Shown here piece after piece: positions 17,042 to 25,976 of a stretch of 35,756 bases of DNA (positions within the stretch are counted from its first letter, which is position 1; each line of letters starts with the position of its first letter). The notes below the pieces were generated by a model. The model saw only the letters and a program-made list of their open reading frames with translations. It was not told the DNA's origin and did no database searches. The position numbers and the translations under genes were made by a program. The DNA lies in contig NZ_MABH01000180.1 in assembly GCF_001720585.1 (NCBI RefSeq), forward strand, positions 1 through 35,756. The letters are read 5' to 3'. The stretch comes from Cereibacter johrii (GTDB lineage: Bacteria > Pseudomonadota > Alphaproteobacteria > Rhodobacterales > Rhodobacteraceae).

Positions 17042-17761
17042 TCAGTCGGCCAGCGCGATGGTCACGCGGCGGTTCTGGCGGCCCTTCTTCTCGATCTTGC
17101 CGAGGAGGACGCGGCCGATCTCGCCGGTGCGCGCCACATGCGTCCCGCCGCAGGGCTGGAGATCCACCTGCTCCGCCCCCTGCCCGATCCGCACGAGGCG
17201 CACACGGCCCTGACCGGTCGGCGGCATCACCGACATGGTCTTGACGATGGAGGGATCGGCCAGAAGCTCCTCGTCGGTGATCCAGTCCTCGGTCACGGCC
17301 AGATCGCGGGCGATGAGCGCATTCAGCTCCGCCTCGAGCGCCGCGGGATCTGCCGGGGGCTCGGGCATGTCGAAATCGAGCCGGCCGCGCTCGGCGCCGA
17401 TCTGGCCGCCGGTGACGGGCAGCGGGATCACGACCGACAGGAGATGCAGCGCCGTATGCACCCGCATGTGCCGGTGCCGCCGCTCCCAGTCGAGGCTCTG
17501 GCGCAGGGACGCGCCTTCCGGCGGCAGCGGACCGGCCTCGGCCGGAACGAGGGCGATGCGCCCTCCGTCGGCCTTGACCGCGGTGGCCACGTCGATCCGC
17601 CCGCCTTCCCAGTCGAGAAAGCCGCTGTCGCCGGGCTGGCCGCCGCCCGTGGCATAGAAGATCGAGCGGTCGACGAGGATGCCGCCCTCGGGGGTGTGGC
17701 CCAGCACGCGGGCCTCGGCCTCGCGCAGGTAGGGGTCGGTGCGGAAAAGCGGTTCGGTCAT
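17042..17761 (-). CDS. AlaX-type alanyl-tRNA editing protein
   Basis: A 239-residue trans-editing hydrolase that removes serine or glycine from mischarged tRNA-Ala. The zinc site of the AlaRS editing domain is complete: H102-TALH106 and C204-GGTH208 (QPCGGTHVARTGEI). The N-terminal part (FYATGGGQPGDSGFL) matches the same domain family. It overlaps the preceding channel gene by one base (TGATG), so it is the last gene of a cysK-mscS-alaX transcription unit. Confidence 0.92.
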   Translation of the reverse strand: MTEPLFRTDPYLREAEARVLGHTPEGGILVDRSIFYATGGGQPGDSGFLDWEGGRIDVATAVKADGGRIALVPAEAGPLPPEGASLRQSLDWERRHRHMRVHTALHLLSVVIPLPVTGGQIGAERGRLDFDMPEPPADPAALEAELNALIARDLAVTEDWITDEELLADPSIVKTMSVMPPTGQGRVRLVRIGQGAEQVDLQPCGGTHVARTGEIGRVLLGKIEKKGRQNRRVTIALAD

Positions 17762-20304
17762 CAGCGCGGGCTCCCGGTTCCTTCGGAGGCACCGTCGGCG
17801 TCGGGATCCCCGTCGCCGTCCGCGTCCTCCACTTCCTCGGTCTGGCGGTGCAGGTCCACCGCATGGGTGCCTTTCGGCACATTGTCCTTCTGCGGCTTCT
17901 GCTGCGGCTCCACCACCAGAAGCGCCGCCATCTCTTCCTCGGTCAAGCCGTTCTCCACCTCGGGCTCCGGCGCGGGCCAGATGTCGCGCGGCATATGGGT
18001 CAGGCCGAGACCTTCCTCGGCGAAGCGTTTCGCGATCATGTGGTTGATGTCCGAGCGCACCGACAGAGAGAAGTTCACGTCGCGCAGGATCACCCGGATC
18101 TCGAAGCTCAGGAATTCCTGCGTGAAGCCCATGAAGACGATGGAGGGCGGCGGGTTGAGGATCGCCAGCGGCTGCGCCTCGGCGATCTCGCGCAGCACGC
18201 GCTCGACATGGCGGGTGTCGCTGCCATAGGCCACGCCCACCGGCACGATCAGCCGGCCGGTCATGTTGTAGCGCGTCCAGTTCGTCACCTGCCCGGCGAC
18301 GAGATCCTGGTTCGGCACGATCACGTCGGTGCGGTCGAAGGTCTGGATCCGGGTCGAGCGGACCGAGATCGACTTCACCGTGCCCTGCACGCCGCCCACC
18401 TCGATCCAGTCGCCCTCCGAGACCGGGCGCTCGATCAGCAGGATGATGCCCGAGACGAAGTTGCCGACGATGTTCTGGAGGCCGAAACCGATGCCGACCG
18501 AGAGGGCACCGGCGACGATGGCGAGGTTCGACAGGTCAAGGCCCGCCGAATTGACCGCGACGAGGGCCGCGAGAATGATCCCGAGATAGCCCACGCCCGA
18601 GACGACGGCATTGCGCCCGCCCTGATCGAGCCGGGTCTTGGGCAGGATCTGGCTTTTCAGCGCGCCCTGCAGAAGGCGCGTGATGCCGTAGCCGATCGAG
18701 AAGACGATGGCGAGCAGAAGGAAGCTCGTGGGCGAGATCCGGGTCGAGCCCACCTGATAGCCCTCCCGGAAGCGGGCCCAGATCTCGGTGAGGTCCGCCA
18801 CCCGCGCGCCCCAGACGAGCGCCAGCAGGGGCACCAGGGCGAGCGCGAGCAGGAAGCCGATCAGCACCGGCAGAAGCGCGTCGCGCCCGCCGTCCTCGTT
18901 GCGGGTGGCGAGGCCGTAGAGATCGACCACCAGCGTCTGGAGGACGAAGAGCACGCCGATCAGCCCGAGGGTCAGGCCCGCCGGATAGACCAGCGCCGTC
19001 GCCGCGGCGATGTAGCCGGGCAGCGCCAGCAGCGGCGCAATCACGCCGATGGCGATGGTGCCGCGGCCCAGAAGGTCGATCACGCTGTTGCGGAAGCTCG
19101 AGGGTTCGTCGTCGCTCAGATCGTTGCGCACGCTGGCGAGCATGAGCTGGCCGATGCGGAACAGGAGAAGCCCCGCCACCACGATGAACGGGAAGGCCAT
19201 GACCGATGTCGCGGCCTCGCCCACCCGCGCGGGCGGCAGCGCCACGGTGCGCAGCGCGTCGAGCGCCATCACGACGCCGAACATCGCGGTGTGGAACCGG
19301 CCCTCGCGCCGCCGGTCCTCGGAGAGGTTCAGCGGCGAGGTCTGCAGGTCGTTCTTGGGAAAGCCCCGCCCCGCCAGCCAGCCGGCCGCGTAGAGGATGA
19401 GGCTGACCGCGGGCAGCACCTCGACGACCAGCGTCGTGCGCGGCCCGGCCATCGCCGAGAGCTTGATCGCATGGCTCACGGCCATCACGCCCGCCACCGG
19501 CGCCACGATCTGGCCCAGCGAGACGAGCAGCGAGCCCACCTTGCGGCCCCGCGCGGACGCCTGATCCTGAAGCGTCTGGGTCAGCCGCTCCATCAGCGCC
19601 CGGCCCCGGGCGATCAGCAGAAGGCCCACCGCCAGAAGGCCGAGGATCGCGGGAAGGTTGTCGCGCGCGGTGGCACGGGCCCGCTCCGAGGCGAGCCGGG
19701 TGGCGCCCTCGTTCCACAGATCGACGGCGAGGGTGCTCACCTCGCCGGCCGCCGCCGGCCAGTTGGCCGGATTGAGCGGCATGGGCCAGATGCGCAGCAG
19801 CTCCTGCGTCTGGCGCTCGCGCACCACGCGGTCGATCTCGCGGATCAGCCCGTCGGCGCGCTGATAGGCTTCCTCGGCCGAGACGACCGGAGCGCGCAGC
19901 TCGGCCAGCTGCTCGGTCAGTTCCTTGCGCCGCTGCGCGATGTCGTCGGGTTCGGTCGCGCCCTCGGCGGGTGCGGGGCCCAGCGCGTCGATCTGACCCC
20001 GGACCGAGGCGATGCGGCTGGCATTGATGCCCTGCGCCCGCAGGAACGTGTCGCGCCATTCGACCAGATAGCCGCGCATCGCCTCGTAGGCGACGCTGTC
20101 GGTCTCGCGGTCGGCGATCTCGCGCTCGGCGCGGGTCGCCGTCTTCTCCCACTGCTTGTAATCGGGCGGGGCGAGCTCGTCGGCCGAGGCCGCGGGCCCG
20201 AGGATGCCCTGCGCCAGCGCCGGGGCGGGGGCGAAGGAGTGCAGCGCAGCACAGGCCAGACAGGCCCAGACCAACCAGAGCCGCATCAGACGCAAGGCCT
20301 TCAT
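17761..20304 (-). CDS. Large MscS-family mechanosensitive channel with DUF3772-type N-terminus
   Basis: An 847-residue membrane channel. A signal peptide ends near ALAQG (residue 32), followed by a periplasmic helical region (about 35-190, DUF3772-like), then some ten hydrophobic segments between 217 and 600. The MscS core begins with NLAIVAGALSVGIGFGLQNIVGNFVSG, the pore helix, and continues with RPVSEGDWIEVGGVQGTVKSISVRST and the beta-domain VIVPNQDLVAGQVTNWT, ending near 770. The last 75 residues form a hydrophilic tail with DADGDGDPDADG, reminiscent of a calcium-binding loop. It opens in hypo-osmotic shock. It starts three bases after the cysK stop. Confidence 0.92.
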   Translation of the reverse strand: MKALRLMRLWLVWACLACAALHSFAPAPALAQGILGPAASADELAPPDYKQWEKTATRAEREIADRETDSVAYEAMRGYLVEWRDTFLRAQGINASRIASVRGQIDALGPAPAEGATEPDDIAQRRKELTEQLAELRAPVVSAEEAYQRADGLIREIDRVVRERQTQELLRIWPMPLNPANWPAAAGEVSTLAVDLWNEGATRLASERARATARDNLPAILGLLAVGLLLIARGRALMERLTQTLQDQASARGRKVGSLLVSLGQIVAPVAGVMAVSHAIKLSAMAGPRTTLVVEVLPAVSLILYAAGWLAGRGFPKNDLQTSPLNLSEDRRREGRFHTAMFGVVMALDALRTVALPPARVGEAATSVMAFPFIVVAGLLLFRIGQLMLASVRNDLSDDEPSSFRNSVIDLLGRGTIAIGVIAPLLALPGYIAAATALVYPAGLTLGLIGVLFVLQTLVVDLYGLATRNEDGGRDALLPVLIGFLLALALVPLLALVWGARVADLTEIWARFREGYQVGSTRISPTSFLLLAIVFSIGYGITRLLQGALKSQILPKTRLDQGGRNAVVSGVGYLGIILAALVAVNSAGLDLSNLAIVAGALSVGIGFGLQNIVGNFVSGIILLIERPVSEGDWIEVGGVQGTVKSISVRSTRIQTFDRTDVIVPNQDLVAGQVTNWTRYNMTGRLIVPVGVAYGSDTRHVERVLREIAEAQPLAILNPPPSIVFMGFTQEFLSFEIRVILRDVNFSLSVRSDINHMIAKRFAEEGLGLTHMPRDIWPAPEPEVENGLTEEEMAALLVVEPQQKPQKDNVPKGTHAVDLHRQTEEVEDADGDGDPDADGASEGTGSPR

Positions 20305-20307
20305 GGG

Positions 20308-21342
20308 TCAGAGATCCTCGAACACCGCAGGGATCGCCGGGGGCGCCTCGTCGAGCCATTGCGGCACGGGCAGCCCCTTGTCGCGCAGGAACTGCGGATT
20401 GAAGAGTTTGGACTGGTAGCGGTTGCCGTAGTCGCAGAGCACGGTCACGATCCGGTGGCCCGGCCCCATCTCGCGCGCCATGCGGATCGCGCCGGCGATG
20501 TTCACGCCCGACGAGCCGCCGAGGCAGAGACCCTCTTCCTGCATCAGGTCGAAGATGATCGGCAGCGCCTCGGCATCGGGGATGCGGTAGCTGAAGTCGG
20601 GGGTCAGCCCCTCGAGGTTCGCGGTGATCCGGCCCTGCCCGATGCCTTCGGTGATCGAGCTGCCGGGCGCCTCGAAGGTGCCTTCGGTGTAGAAGCTGTG
20701 GAGCGCCGCGCCCTCGGGATCGGCGAGGCCGATCTTCACGCCCTTGGGCTGCAGCGCCATGGCCACGCCCGCGAGCGTGCCGCCCGAGCCCACGGCGCAG
20801 ATGAAGCCGTCGACCTTGCCGTCGGTCTGCTCCCAGATCTCGGGGCCGGTGGTCTCGACATGGGCCTGACGGTTCGCGGTATTGTCGAACTGGTTGGCCC
20901 AGATCGCGCCGCGCTCCTCGGTGCGGGCCAGCGCCTCGGCGAGGCGGCCCGAATAGCGGACGTAGTTGTTCGGATTGCGGTAGGGCGCCGCCGGAACCTG
21001 AACGAGATGCGCGCCCGCAAGGCGCAGCATGTCCTTCTTCTCCTGGCTCTGGGTCTCGGGGATGACGATGACCGTGCGGAAGCCCATCGAGGCGCCCACC
21101 AGCGACAGGCCGATCCCGGTGTTGCCGGCCGTCCCCTCGACGATGGTGCCGCCGGGCTGCAGGAGCCCCTTCGCCACCGCATCGCGGATGATGTAGAGCG
21201 CGGCGCGGTCCTTGACCGACTGGCCCGGATTCAGGAATTCGCATTTCCCGAGGATCTCGCAGCCCGTGAGCTCCGACGCCTTGCGGAGGCGGATGAGGGG
21301 GGTGTTGCCGATCGCGTCGGCAAGGTCACGATGGATGCGCAT
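20308..21342 (-). CDS. cysK: Cysteine synthase A
   Basis: A 344-residue PLP enzyme that makes cysteine from O-acetylserine and sulfide. MRIHRDLADAIGNTPLIRL opens the protein; the PLP lysine sits in LNPGQSVKDRAALYI, the substrate loop in EGTAGNTGIGL, and the phosphate cradle in CAVGSGGTLAG; GLCLGGSSGVNIAGA follows. It belongs to the longer alphaproteobacterial type. ATG 21342 is preceded by AAAGGA; an upstream in-frame ATG at 21396 lies in the promoter region. In R. sphaeroides a cysK beside trgAB contributes to tellurite resistance, consistent with the order seen here (recalled from the literature on strain 2.4.1). Confidence 0.96.
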   Translation of the reverse strand: MRIHRDLADAIGNTPLIRLRKASELTGCEILGKCEFLNPGQSVKDRAALYIIRDAVAKGLLQPGGTIVEGTAGNTGIGLSLVGASMGFRTVIVIPETQSQEKKDMLRLAGAHLVQVPAAPYRNPNNYVRYSGRLAEALARTEERGAIWANQFDNTANRQAHVETTGPEIWEQTDGKVDGFICAVGSGGTLAGVAMALQPKGVKIGLADPEGAALHSFYTEGTFEAPGSSITEGIGQGRITANLEGLTPDFSYRIPDAEALPIIFDLMQEEGLCLGGSSGVNIAGAIRMAREMGPGHRIVTVLCDYGNRYQSKLFNPQFLRDKGLPVPQWLDEAPPAIPAVFEDL

Positions 21343-21367
21343 GGGGGCCGTCCTTTCTGAGGCTCCC

Positions 21368-21396
21368 TGTGTAGGAGGCAGGTCCGGCGAACTCAA
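21368..21396 (-). promoter_or_regulatory. cysK promoter
   Basis: Minus-strand TTGAGT (21396-21391), 17-bp spacer, TACACA (21373-21368), some 25 bases before the ATG. The remaining 342-bp gap up to trgB (21343-21684) shows only a weak GGCAGG/CCTGCC stem around 21463-21482 and no supported gene. Confidence 0.6.
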
Positions 21397-21684
21397 GCGC
21401 CGCCGCCATCACGCTTGCCGGCGTTCAGCGGCTTTCAGCCCGGTCAGGGGAGCAGGGCGGCAGGCCACGGCGCACCTGCCGGCCCGGCCCGCACGATGCA
21501 AAGCCCTCTTAGTCGGGGAGCCGAGACCGAGCCCGCGACGCACGTCCGACCGGCTCGCCGGGGGCAAGCCGCTCCGGAGGACGTCCTCGCCCTCGGGGCG
21601 GCCTCGCAGGGCAGCCGATGGCCGAGACCTTGCGGTGGTGCCGTCAGGCGGCAGGGCGGCCGCGATGCCGGCGGGGGCGGCTCG

Positions 21685-22773
21685 TCACGCGCCCCGCAGG
21701 CGCGGGCGCTCGCGGTCGAGCCAGAAGGCGGTGAGCAGAAGCGGCCCGTTGCAGATCTCGCCCGAGCGGATCAGCGCCATCATCTCGTCGAAGGACATGA
21801 GGTGGCCGCGGATGTCCTCGCCCTCGCCCTCCATGCCGAAGATGCCCTCGATCCCCTCGTCCAGTTCGGCCAGCGCGACATAGGAATAGAGATATTCCGC
21901 CTTGGCCGCCGGGGTCGGATAGTAGGAGGCCACCGGCAGGAGCGCGCCGAGGTCGAGCCCCGCCTCCTCCACCGCCTCGCGGCGGGCCGCGGCCTCGGGC
22001 GTTTCCCCGGGATCGACCCGGCCCGCGATGGGCTCGAGAAGCCAGGGCTGGGCATCGCCGCGGCCGAGGGGCCCGGGGCGGAACTGCTCGATCAGCAGCA
22101 CCCGGTCGCGCACGGGATCGTAGGGCACCACCGTCACCGCATCGCCCGAGATGAAGACGGCGCGGTTGAGCGTGGGGCTCATGCCGCCGCCGAAGCTGCG
22201 GAACGACAGGTCATATTCCTCGACCGCGAAGAAATTGGCATAGGGCTGGGTGCGCCGCACGATGCGGACGTCGCCGGGCTGCGCCGCGTGGCGCCGCCGG
22301 GCCGGTCCCGGATCGGCCGCGGCCCGCACCCGGCTCGCGCCCTGCACCAGCATCAGCCGGTAGCGCCGCGCGATCCGCTCGGCCGGCACCTCCGGCCAGA
22401 AGGCCATCACATCGCCCGCCGTGGCGGCGACGATAGGCCCCCAGAGCGCGCCCCATGCCGCCTCGTCCCACGGCTCGAGCCCCTCGGGCGGGGCGAAGAA
22501 GACAAGCGCCGGCGCGCCCTCCACCGCAAGGGTCCGGGCCTCGTGGCCGGTCGCGGTCTGGTAGTGCAGGAGCCGCGCCCCCGCCTCGGCATCGAGCTCC
22601 ATCACGAGGCCCGCCACCGAGGCGCCGGGCGCGGGCAGGGGCGAGACCGTGGCCCCCGCCGCCCCGAGGGCATGATCGAGGAGCCGCGCGGGCGCCCCGT
22701 CCGGGGCAGAGCCCAGCACCAGCTGCCGCAGGCCGTCCGAGGCCAGCGGCCCGCAGAGAAAGACACGTTTCAT
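21685..22773 (-). CDS. trgB: TrgB: gamma-glutamylcyclotransferase-like domain fused to NUDIX ADP-ribose pyrophosphatase
   Basis: A 362-residue two-domain protein. Residues 1 to about 150 resemble the GGCT/AIG2 fold (MKRVFLCGPLASDGLRQLVL at the start). Residues 170-362 form a NUDIX hydrolase with the full box at 251-273 (GRVDPGE-N7-REAVEEAGL) and the ADP-ribose pyrophosphatase features LLIEQFRPG and ASYYPTPAAKAEYLYSYVAL. ATG 22773 shares ATGA with the trgA stop. The trgA-trgB-cysK order matches the tellurite-resistance locus described in R. sphaeroides. How an ADP-ribose or glutathione-linked activity would help against tellurite is unclear. Confidence 0.85.
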   Translation of the reverse strand: MKRVFLCGPLASDGLRQLVLGSAPDGAPARLLDHALGAAGATVSPLPAPGASVAGLVMELDAEAGARLLHYQTATGHEARTLAVEGAPALVFFAPPEGLEPWDEAAWGALWGPIVAATAGDVMAFWPEVPAERIARRYRLMLVQGASRVRAAADPGPARRRHAAQPGDVRIVRRTQPYANFFAVEEYDLSFRSFGGGMSPTLNRAVFISGDAVTVVPYDPVRDRVLLIEQFRPGPLGRGDAQPWLLEPIAGRVDPGETPEAAARREAVEEAGLDLGALLPVASYYPTPAAKAEYLYSYVALAELDEGIEGIFGMEGEGEDIRGHLMSFDEMMALIRSGEICNGPLLLTAFWLDRERPRLRGA

Positions 22774-23210
22774 TTCCACCGCCGCCCGGCCCATTCCGTC
22801 AGACTGCCCGCGATCATCCCGCCCAGCGCGAGCGTGCCCACGATCTCGGGCCTGGCCAGAAGCTGCGCCTGATCCAGCATCAGCGCGAACACCCCGAGCA
22901 GCGCCTCGATCGGCCCGTCATAGAGCATCCGCATCGCGCGCAGCACCATGATGTAGAGGGAATAGCCGAGAAGAGCGAGAAAGACCCCCGTCACCACCGT
23001 CCGCACGCCCGTCCCGAGCGCCGGCCAGTAGCCCCGGCCGGCCCGCGCGCCCGAGATCGCCCAGCCGCAGAGAAGCCCCGCCAGCGCGCCCCAGGAGCCG
23101 AAGAGGGCGGTGGGCGTTCCCTCGGGCACTTCTCCGGCGAAGAGCCGCCCCCCCAGATAGCCCAGGGCCGCGAAGGCCAGGGCGGCGACGAGTTTGGCGG
23201 CGGTCGGCAT
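22770..23210 (-). CDS. trgA: TrgA, tellurite-resistance-associated membrane protein
   Basis: A 146-residue inner-membrane protein with four hydrophobic helices (about 4-24, 36-55, 70-92, 122-140): KLVAALAFAALGYLGGRLFA, FGSWGALAGLLCGWAISGAR, VVTGVFLALLGYSLYIMVLRA and GTLALGGMIAGSL. There is no enzymatic motif. AGGACAGGA precedes the ATG. It overlaps trgB and lies 25 bases after the methyltransferase gene on the same strand, so it may also be read from the upstream stress promoter. Identity rests on length, helix pattern and the trgB-cysK neighbourhood. Confidence 0.82.
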   Translation of the reverse strand: MPTAAKLVAALAFAALGYLGGRLFAGEVPEGTPTALFGSWGALAGLLCGWAISGARAGRGYWPALGTGVRTVVTGVFLALLGYSLYIMVLRAMRMLYDGPIEALLGVFALMLDQAQLLARPEIVGTLALGGMIAGSLTEWAGRRWK

Positions 23211-23235
23211 TCCTGTCCTGCCCGAGGGGGCCGTC

Positions 23236-24447
23236 TTACGCGGCCCGCGTTACGGTGATCTGCGTCACGTCGCAGTTTCCGCCCTCGAACGAGCCGGCGC
23301 AAGAGGTGAGATAGAAGTTCCACATGCGGCGGAACCTCTCGTCGAAGCCCAGAGCCGCCACGCGGTCCCAGCGGTCGTTGAAGGTCTCGTGCCAGCGGCG
23401 CAGCGTCATGGAATAGCTCTCGCCGAACTCGAGCGACTCGGTCACATGCAGCCCCGCCTTCGCGATCTCGACCCGGAGCGCGGTGGGCGAGGGCAGCATC
23501 CCGCCGGGGAAGATGTATTTCTGGATGAAGTCCACCCCGCGCCGGTAGACCTCCCACCGTTTGTCCTGCACGGTGATGATCTGCAGCGTGGCCCTGCGCC
23601 CGGGCTTCAGCCGCTCGCGCAGGGTCTGGAAATAGACGGGCCAGTATTTCTCGCCCACCGCCTCGAACATCTCGATCGAGGCGATCCCGTCGAAGCTGCC
23701 CCGCTCGTCGCGGTAGTCCTGAAGCCGGATCTCGACCCGGTCCGACAGGCCCGCCCGCGCGATCCGCTCGACCGCGTAATCGTGCTGCGCCTGGCTGATG
23801 GTGAGGCCCGTCACCCGGAGCCCCCGCTCGCGCGCCGCATATTCGGCAAAGCCTCCCCAGCCGCAGCCGATCTCCAGCACATGCTCGCCCGGCTTCGCGC
23901 CGATCCGGTCGACCATGCTGGCATATTTGGCCCGCTGCGCCTCCTCGAGGCTCTCCTGCCCGGTGCGGAAGAGCGCCGAGGAATAGGTCATGCTCTCGTC
24001 GAGCCAGAGGGAATAGAAGTCGTTGCCGAGATCGTAGTGGGCCGCGATGTTGCGGCGGGCCTGGCGCTTCGAATTGCCGCGCAGCCAGTGGCGCAGGTTC
24101 TCGTAGGCGCGCAGCAGCCCCTGCCCGGGAAAGCCGTCGTAGACATCGTCATTGTCGGCATGGATCAGATCCATGAAGGCCTGCAGGTCCGGCGTCGACC
24201 AGCCGCCATCGAGATAGGCCTCGCAGAAGCCGAGGTCGCCCTCGCGGATCAGGCGGGCAAAGAGGTCCGCGTCATGGATGTCGAGCTCGGCCACCGGCCC
24301 CGGGCCCTGCCCCTCCACCCGGAAGCGCCGCCCGTCGTCGAGCACGAAGTCGAGCCGCCCGTGGCGCAGTCCCTGCATCACGTCGAGCACCTGCGAGAAG
24401 TAGCGCGGCAGATCCTGCTGCCCGCGCGTGCTGGTCAGAGCCGTCAT
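23236..24447 (-). CDS. Cyclopropane-fatty-acid-synthase-like SAM methyltransferase (probable unsaturated fatty acid methylase)
   Basis: A 403-residue SAM-dependent enzyme acting on acyl chains of membrane phospholipids. After an N-terminal lipid-interaction region (FCEAYLDGGWSTPDLQAFM) come YDLGNDFYSLWLDESMTYSSALF, the SAM loop VLEIGCGWGGFAEYAA and TGLTISQAQHDYA, all standard for CFA synthases. In R. sphaeroides the cfa-like gene next to phrA is a sigma-E target that methylates vaccenate on the way to furan fatty acids, which quench singlet oxygen (from memory; the gene there was named ufaM). This copy fits by neighbourhood. It starts 33 bases after phrA ends, with AAGGACAGGA before the ATG. 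Confidence 0.88.
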   Translation of the reverse strand: MTALTSTRGQQDLPRYFSQVLDVMQGLRHGRLDFVLDDGRRFRVEGQGPGPVAELDIHDADLFARLIREGDLGFCEAYLDGGWSTPDLQAFMDLIHADNDDVYDGFPGQGLLRAYENLRHWLRGNSKRQARRNIAAHYDLGNDFYSLWLDESMTYSSALFRTGQESLEEAQRAKYASMVDRIGAKPGEHVLEIGCGWGGFAEYAARERGLRVTGLTISQAQHDYAVERIARAGLSDRVEIRLQDYRDERGSFDGIASIEMFEAVGEKYWPVYFQTLRERLKPGRRATLQIITVQDKRWEVYRRGVDFIQKYIFPGGMLPSPTALRVEIAKAGLHVTESLEFGESYSMTLRRWHETFNDRWDRVAALGFDERFRRMWNFYLTSCAGSFEGGNCDVTQITVTRAA

Positions 24448-24480
24448 TCCTGTCCTTCCTCGTCGGCAGAGGGCCGTGTC

Positions 24481-25893
24481 TCAGTTGTTGCGCTGCCCGT
24501 AGGCCGCCAGTGCCCGCTCCCGCCCCTCCGCCAGACCCACGACGGGCCGAGGGTAGCATCGATCGGGCGCAAGGCCCCAGCTTCGCGGCACCGCCTCGAA
24601 GAAGGCAAGCGCCTCGGGGCCGGGCCTGCGCGCGATTTCAGCAAGGAACCTCTGGCGATAGGCACACTCGGGATCGAACTTCTCGGCCTGGGTCGCGGGG
24701 TTGAAGATGCGGAAATAGGGCGAGGCATCGGGCCCCGACCCTGCGACCCACTGCCAGCCGAGCGCGTTCGACGCCGGGTCCCAGTCGACGAGGCACTCCT
24801 CGAACCAGGCCTGGCCCACGCGCCAGTCGGTCAGCAGATGTTTGGTGAGGTAACTGCCCGCGATCAGCCGCGCGCGGTTGTGCATGGTGCCGGTCACGAA
24901 CAGCTCGCGCATGGCGGCATCGACGAAGGGCTCGCCGGTCATGCCGCGCCGCCAGCGCAGCGCGTCGGGATTGTCGCCGCGCCAGGGAAAGCCGTCCCAG
25001 TCCGCACGCCAGTTGCGGCGCGCGATCTCGGGCGTGTGATAGAGCAGATGCCAGCCGAACTCGCGCCAGACAAGCTCCTGGAGGAACTTCTCGGCCCCCG
25101 CCCGCCCCTCGGCGCGGGCACGCATTCCGGCGTGCCACAGGCTGCGGGCCGAGATCTCGCCATAGGTGATATTTTCCGACAGGCGCGAGGTCACGGGCGC
25201 ATCCGGCCGGTCGCGCTCCGCGGCATATCGGTCGACGGGACCGCTCAGGAACCGCGCCAGCCGCTCCGCCGCCGCCGCCTCGCCCACCGCCAGATGCGGC
25301 GCGACGACGGCCGCGCCGCGGTTCATCGCCCGCCCCAGATCCCAGTCGGCCAGTCGCTCCGAGACCGGCCATTCCGCGGGAGACGGCAGCCGCGCGGGCG
25401 GCGCGGAGCAGGCCGCGACGGGCCGGTCCTTCACCGCCTTCCAGAACGGCGTGTAGACCCGGTAGAAGCCGCCCTGCCCGGTCTCGACCTCCCAGGGCTC
25501 GAAGATCGTATGGCCCGCATGGCTCGCGGCCCCGATCCCCGCCCGCCGGAGCCCCGCCTTCACCCCCTCGTCGCGCGCCCGCCAGTCCGGCTCCCACAGC
25601 CGCGACCAATGCACGCCCGCAGCCCCGGTCTCGGCCACCAGCGCCTCGAGCACAGCGAGCGCCGGCCCCCGCCGCAGCACGAGCCGGCTGCCCATCCCTT
25701 CCAGCGCCGCAGCGAAAGCCTCCAGCCCGAGGCCCAGCCGCCATTTCGGCGCGGCGCCCAGCGCCTCGGTCTCGGGATCGAGGATGAACAGCGGGATCAG
25801 CGGCCGGCCCGTGGCCGCCGCCTCTGCCAGCATCGGATTGTCGGCCAGCCGCAGGTCGCGCCGGAACCACAGGATCAGGGGAGCGTCGGCCAT
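24481..25893 (-). CDS. phrA: Class I deoxyribodipyrimidine photolyase
   Basis: A 470-residue FAD photolyase that reverses UV-made cyclobutane dimers. The N-terminal antenna domain starts with LILWFRRDLRLADNPML; the catalytic domain shows LSENITYGEISARSLWHAG, FLQELVWREFGWHLLYHTP, VDAAMRELFVTGTMHNRARLI, LTKHLLTDWRVGQAWF and DWDPASNALGWQWVAGSGPDASPYFRIFNP, the classic FAD-binding block. ATG 25893 or the adjacent 25896 may start it; AAAGGG just upstream favours the second. It is the first gene of the phrA-methyltransferase(-trgA-trgB) series and follows a sigma-E-like promoter, matching singlet-oxygen control of photolyase in this genus. Confidence 0.94.
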   Translation of the reverse strand: MADAPLILWFRRDLRLADNPMLAEAAATGRPLIPLFILDPETEALGAAPKWRLGLGLEAFAAALEGMGSRLVLRRGPALAVLEALVAETGAAGVHWSRLWEPDWRARDEGVKAGLRRAGIGAASHAGHTIFEPWEVETGQGGFYRVYTPFWKAVKDRPVAACSAPPARLPSPAEWPVSERLADWDLGRAMNRGAAVVAPHLAVGEAAAAERLARFLSGPVDRYAAERDRPDAPVTSRLSENITYGEISARSLWHAGMRARAEGRAGAEKFLQELVWREFGWHLLYHTPEIARRNWRADWDGFPWRGDNPDALRWRRGMTGEPFVDAAMRELFVTGTMHNRARLIAGSYLTKHLLTDWRVGQAWFEECLVDWDPASNALGWQWVAGSGPDASPYFRIFNPATQAEKFDPECAYRQRFLAEIARRPGPEALAFFEAVPRSWGLAPDRCYPRPVVGLAEGRERALAAYGQRNN

Positions 25894-25915
25894 CATGCCC
25901 TTTCTCGTCTCCTCC

Positions 25916-25945
25916 CTGCTACGCGCGAGCCCGCTTCCCGGATCA
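25916..25945 (-). promoter_or_regulatory. Sigma-E (RpoE)-like promoter of phrA
   Basis: Minus-strand TGATCC (25945-25940), 18-bp spacer, TAGCAG (25921-25916). The -35 is a perfect match to the R. sphaeroides RpoE/ChrR consensus TGATCC; the -10 keeps only TA of TAAGA. Transcription would begin near 25911, some 15 bases before the photolyase start. Confidence 0.55.
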
Positions 25946-25976
25946 TCCTCTCGCACCACCTCTTTCATTCTGGTTG

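Noticed and set aside
17848-21360. 1170-codon open frame on the plus strand opposite mscS and cysK
   Set aside because: Composition is a His/Arg/Asp-rich shadow without family motifs; both minus-strand genes are clear.
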